In this document: piece after piece, positions 58,533 to 60,385 of the stretch
How positions within the stretch are numbered: position 1 is the first letter of the stretch
How the letters are laid out: the number at the start of each line of letters is the position of its first letter
NCBI RefSeq assembly: GCF_900163715.1
Contig: NZ_FWFF01000009.1
Span: 1 to 60,385 of the forward strand
Direction: 5' to 3'
Length of the DNA stretch: 60,385 bases
Origin: Brevibacterium yomogidense
Lineage (GTDB): Bacteria; Actinomycetota; Actinomycetes; Actinomycetales; Brevibacteriaceae
Notes under the pieces: model-generated
What the model saw: only the letters and a program-made list of their open reading frames with translations
The model's database searches: none
What the model was told of the DNA's origin: nothing
Made by a program: the position numbers and the translations under genes

Positions 58533-58829
58533 TCAGTCGAGGACGGGCTTGTCCACAGTGGGCTCCACGTCCTTGCGGGAGACGACCCAGTTGAGGAGCA
58601 TCGCCACTGCGGTGGCGGCGACGAACGCGACCCCCGCGAGGAGCGCGGGGAGCCCCAGGTGGGCGATGGCGGCGAAGCCCTCCTGCGAGAACCGGCTCCC
58701 CTGCGTGACGACGGAGCTCACGACGAACGTGACGAGTGCCGCGATGAGGCCGAACCGAACCGCGTCCTTGTAAGGCACGCTCTTCCTGCCCGCGTGACGG
58801 TCGGGACGCCGAGTCTTCTGCTTCTCCAT
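58533..58829 (-). CDS. Small two-helix membrane protein
   Basis: A 98-residue protein: basic N-terminus (MEKQKTRRPDRHAGRKSV), helix 1 (VRFGLIAALVTFVVSSVVTQ), a short loop, helix 2 (LLAGVAFVAATAVAMLLNWV) and a hydrophilic tail. No family recognised. It lies 93 bp upstream of the CitA-type kinase on the same strand and may be co-transcribed. Confidence 0.65.
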   Translation of the reverse strand: MEKQKTRRPDRHAGRKSVPYKDAVRFGLIAALVTFVVSSVVTQGSRFSQEGFAAIAHLGLPALLAGVAFVAATAVAMLLNWVVSRKDVEPTVDKPVLD

Positions 58830-58873
58830 GATGACCCCAGTCTACCGTCGAGTGGTCCCGCATCTCCCTGGGC

Positions 58874-58971
58874 ACCCATGACCCGGCACTCCTGACCCGT
58901 CACTCATGATCCGGTACCTATGACCCGTCACCCACGACCCGGCACCTATGAACTGACACCCACGACCGCAG
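58874..58971 (+). repeat. Seven-copy degenerate 14-bp tandem repeat
   Basis: Units acccatgacccggc, actcctgacccgtc, actcatgatccggt, acctatgacccgtc, acccacgacccggc, acctatgaactgac, acccacgaccgcag follow without gaps. The common core is ac-c-tga-ccg. It fills the region between two divergent genes and so includes or abuts both promoters. No dyad symmetry and no spacers, so not a CRISPR. Confidence 0.92.
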
Positions 58972-58998
58972 GCACGTCCGCCGTGGCACACTGAAGAC

Positions 58999-59601
58999 GT
59001 GTTCCGACCTCGGCTCTCACTGCCCGGATGGGCTGCGCTGTTCACCGCAGTCATCCTCGTCGCGCTCCTGGCACTGCTGTTCTTCTACAGCCCGGACAGG
59101 GGCCTGCGGGTCGAGGCGACCGCGCAGCCCAATCAGGCCGCCGCCACCCCGGACACGACGGTCGCTCCGGAGGACCTGCCGTTCGACATCGAAGACATCC
59201 GCTCCCACCTGCTCGATCGCCCGTCGACGGGGTCCCACACCATCGACTCGCAGACCACGGAGGCCCTCCTCTACTGCGACGAGTGCATCTCGCTGGGCAC
59301 CGCACTGGAGATCGACGGCACCCCCTTCCAGGTCGCGCTGGTGACGGAGCCGGGGACCGACACCGTCTTCTCCGCCGCCGTCATCGGCGAGCAGGACGGC
59401 GAACCGTCCCTCCAGCTGGTAGTTTCAGGGCACGATCTCACACTGACTCCCGGACGCGGAGGGACCCTGGTCAAGCAGGAGAAGCGCTACGCTCCTGCGG
59501 ACGAGGTCTGCTGCCCCTCCGGTTGGTCGGTCCAGGTCTACAGGTTCCATGACGGACGCTTCGAAGCCGGTCAGCGTGTCTCCAGTGCGGGAGAGCACTG
59601 A
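58999..59601 (+). CDS. Membrane-anchored exported protein with cysteine pairs
   Basis: A 200-residue protein with GTG start and an uncleaved-looking signal anchor (LPGWAALFTAVILVALLALL). The extracytoplasmic part has a YCDECISLG segment (Cys-x-x-Cys) and a CCPSGWSVQVYRFHDG pair; two disulfides are plausible. No family recognised. It lies 70 bp upstream of an OmpR-type regulator, so it could be that system's extracytoplasmic component; this is positional inference. Confidence 0.68.
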   Translation: MFRPRLSLPGWAALFTAVILVALLALLFFYSPDRGLRVEATAQPNQAAATPDTTVAPEDLPFDIEDIRSHLLDRPSTGSHTIDSQTTEALLYCDECISLGTALEIDGTPFQVALVTEPGTDTVFSAAVIGEQDGEPSLQLVVSGHDLTLTPGRGGTLVKQEKRYAPADEVCCPSGWSVQVYRFHDGRFEAGQRVSSAGEH

Positions 59602-59671
59602 CGGGCACGGGAACGGACAGCGCGCACGAAGAACAGGCAGCACGGGAGACCGGCGGGGGAAGAGGAAGAGC

Positions 59672-60385
59672 ATGCACATCGTCCTGGTGGAGGACGACGA
59701 GGTGATCCGCGAGACGACGCAGATCAGCCTCGAGCGGTTCGGCTACACGGTGACGGCGTTCGAGGACGGACGCGAGGGCTACGAGTTCGTCACCGCCAAC
59801 GGTGCGGACGCGGTCCTGCTCGACCTCATGCTGCCCACGATGAACGGAGCCTCGATCACGCGGGCGATCCGCGAACGGTCGACGGTGCCCATCATCGTCA
59901 TCTCCGCGCGCTCGGACCCGATCGACATCGTCCAGTCCCTCGAGGCGGGCGCGGACGACTACCTGACGAAGCCGTTCGACATGCAGGTCCTCAACGCACG
60001 GATCCGCGCCGTCGTGCGCCGCTTCATCACCGCGGGCACCGGATCCATGGGCTACTCCCCCGCGCCGGCCGCGGCCCACACCGCCCGCGAAGCGGCGATC
60101 GGCCCCGGAGGCCGCATCATCGGCGGCGGCGAGCTGCCCGACGTGCTGGGCCCCACCCCGGGCTTCGACTCCCGCGAACCGACCGACACCGGCCCGCTGC
60201 CGGTCCAGCAGGTTCCGACGCGCACCGCCGAGCAGTGGGCAGCAGACCCCGGCGAGGCCCCCGGATCCTGGCAGGAACCCCAGCCCGCCGCAGTCCCCGC
60301 TGCGGTCCCCACGGCCGACGTGCCCTGGTCCTCTCCGCCGGCGCCTGCGAGCCCCGCCGCGAGCCCCCAGGCCGGTCCCCCGGCC
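59672..60385 (+). CDS. OmpR-family response regulator, 3' truncated by the window end
   Basis: 238 codons are open to the last base. Receiver domain complete: MHIVLVEDDEVIRETTQISL, Asp51 in AVLLDLMLPTMNG, and Lys100 in DYLTKPFDMQVLNARIRAVV. After residue about 122 comes a roughly 115-residue Pro/Ala/Gly-rich linker (PVQQVPTRTAEQW, PGSWQEPQPAAVPAAVP) instead of an immediate winged-helix domain; the DNA-binding part and the partner kinase must lie beyond the end. An agaggaagag ribosome site precedes the ATG. Confidence 0.85.
   Translation, partial: MHIVLVEDDEVIRETTQISLERFGYTVTAFEDGREGYEFVTANGADAVLLDLMLPTMNGASITRAIRERSTVPIIVISARSDPIDIVQSLEAGADDYLTKPFDMQVLNARIRAVVRRFITAGTGSMGYSPAPAAAHTAREAAIGPGGRIIGGGELPDVLGPTPGFDSREPTDTGPLPVQQVPTRTAEQWAADPGEAPGSWQEPQPAAVPAAVPTADVPWSSPPAPASPAASPQAGPPA

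Noticed and set aside
58874..58971. CRISPR-like array
   Set aside because: Units are 14 bp, degenerate and contiguous without spacers, and no cas genes are present.

Overview
The window is a high-G+C actinobacterial contig (GTG/ATG starts, dense 4-bp ATGA overlaps, a dCTP deaminase of the actinobacterial type, LPXTG-type wall anchoring, cysteine-free S14/L33). Gene content fits a Micrococcales-like organism, perhaps near Brevibacteriaceae or Dermabacteraceae; the genus cannot be fixed by reading alone. No tRNA, rRNA, transposase, phage or CRISPR array was seen. The first 76 bases are not genomic: they match an Illumina Nextera i7 adapter with errors, so the first gene, a TetR regulator, is an artificially truncated fragment at a contig end. 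The last gene, a response regulator, runs off the right end.

Left part (0.1-8.2 kb): a class IV aminotransferase, a DUF4235 membrane protein, aroD, a ProVWX-type osmoprotectant ABC transporter closed by a perfect 20-bp stem terminator, a catalytically degenerate isochorismatase-fold protein and an HpcH/HpaI aldolase. 8.2-18.2 kb (minus strand): one tightly overlapping operon encoding an Mrp Na+/H+ antiporter (MrpA-B fusion, C, D, E, F, G), followed without a break by a response regulator, a histidine kinase and a lipoprotein. Osmolyte uptake plus Mrp suggests a salt- or alkali-coping lifestyle.

18.4-30 kb: dcd with an unknown partner; a three-gene surface operon (LPXTG wall protein with Thr/Glu/Pro repeats, an ABC-ATPase-like protein without intact ATPase motifs but with a TOBE-like end, and a membrane-anchored exported protein); a thioredoxin-NHL protein; a YggS-type PLP protein; a long perfect hairpin; an mmsB-type dehydrogenase divergent from a LysR regulator. 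29.6-34.7 kb: a compact minus-strand operon of acyl-CoA ligase, ketosynthase, acyl-CoA dehydrogenase and a 3-hydroxybutyrate-dehydrogenase-type SDR, resembling a small lipid or polyketide pathway without its own carrier protein. 34.9-43.7 kb: MetNIQ-type methionine importer, OsmC protein, an ArsR/SRPBCC pair with a readable promoter and operator, an MHS-type permease, a CopD-CtaG fusion and a nitrilase.

43.8-50.9 kb: HU, the rpmB-rpmG-rpsN ribosomal operon, a SPOR-like membrane protein, a Fur/Zur-family regulator and a three-gene 2-oxoacid dehydrogenase complex (E1 alpha, E1 beta, E2). 51-53.9 kb: an overlapping three-gene cassette resembling an ESX/WXG100 effector locus (small helical W...F protein, unknown middle protein, helical domain joined to an alpha/beta hydrolase). 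54-60.4 kb: purB, a CitA/DcuS-type two-component system with a small membrane protein, a seven-copy 14-bp tandem repeat, an exported cysteine-containing protein and the truncated OmpR-type regulator.

Best candidates for undescribed biology are the LPXTG/pseudo-ATPase/exported-protein operon, the WXG-like hydrolase cassette, the carrier-less ketosynthase operon, and the Mrp antiporter welded to its own two-component system. Several otherwise conserved enzymes here also carry Ala/Gly/Asp/Ser-rich insertions.
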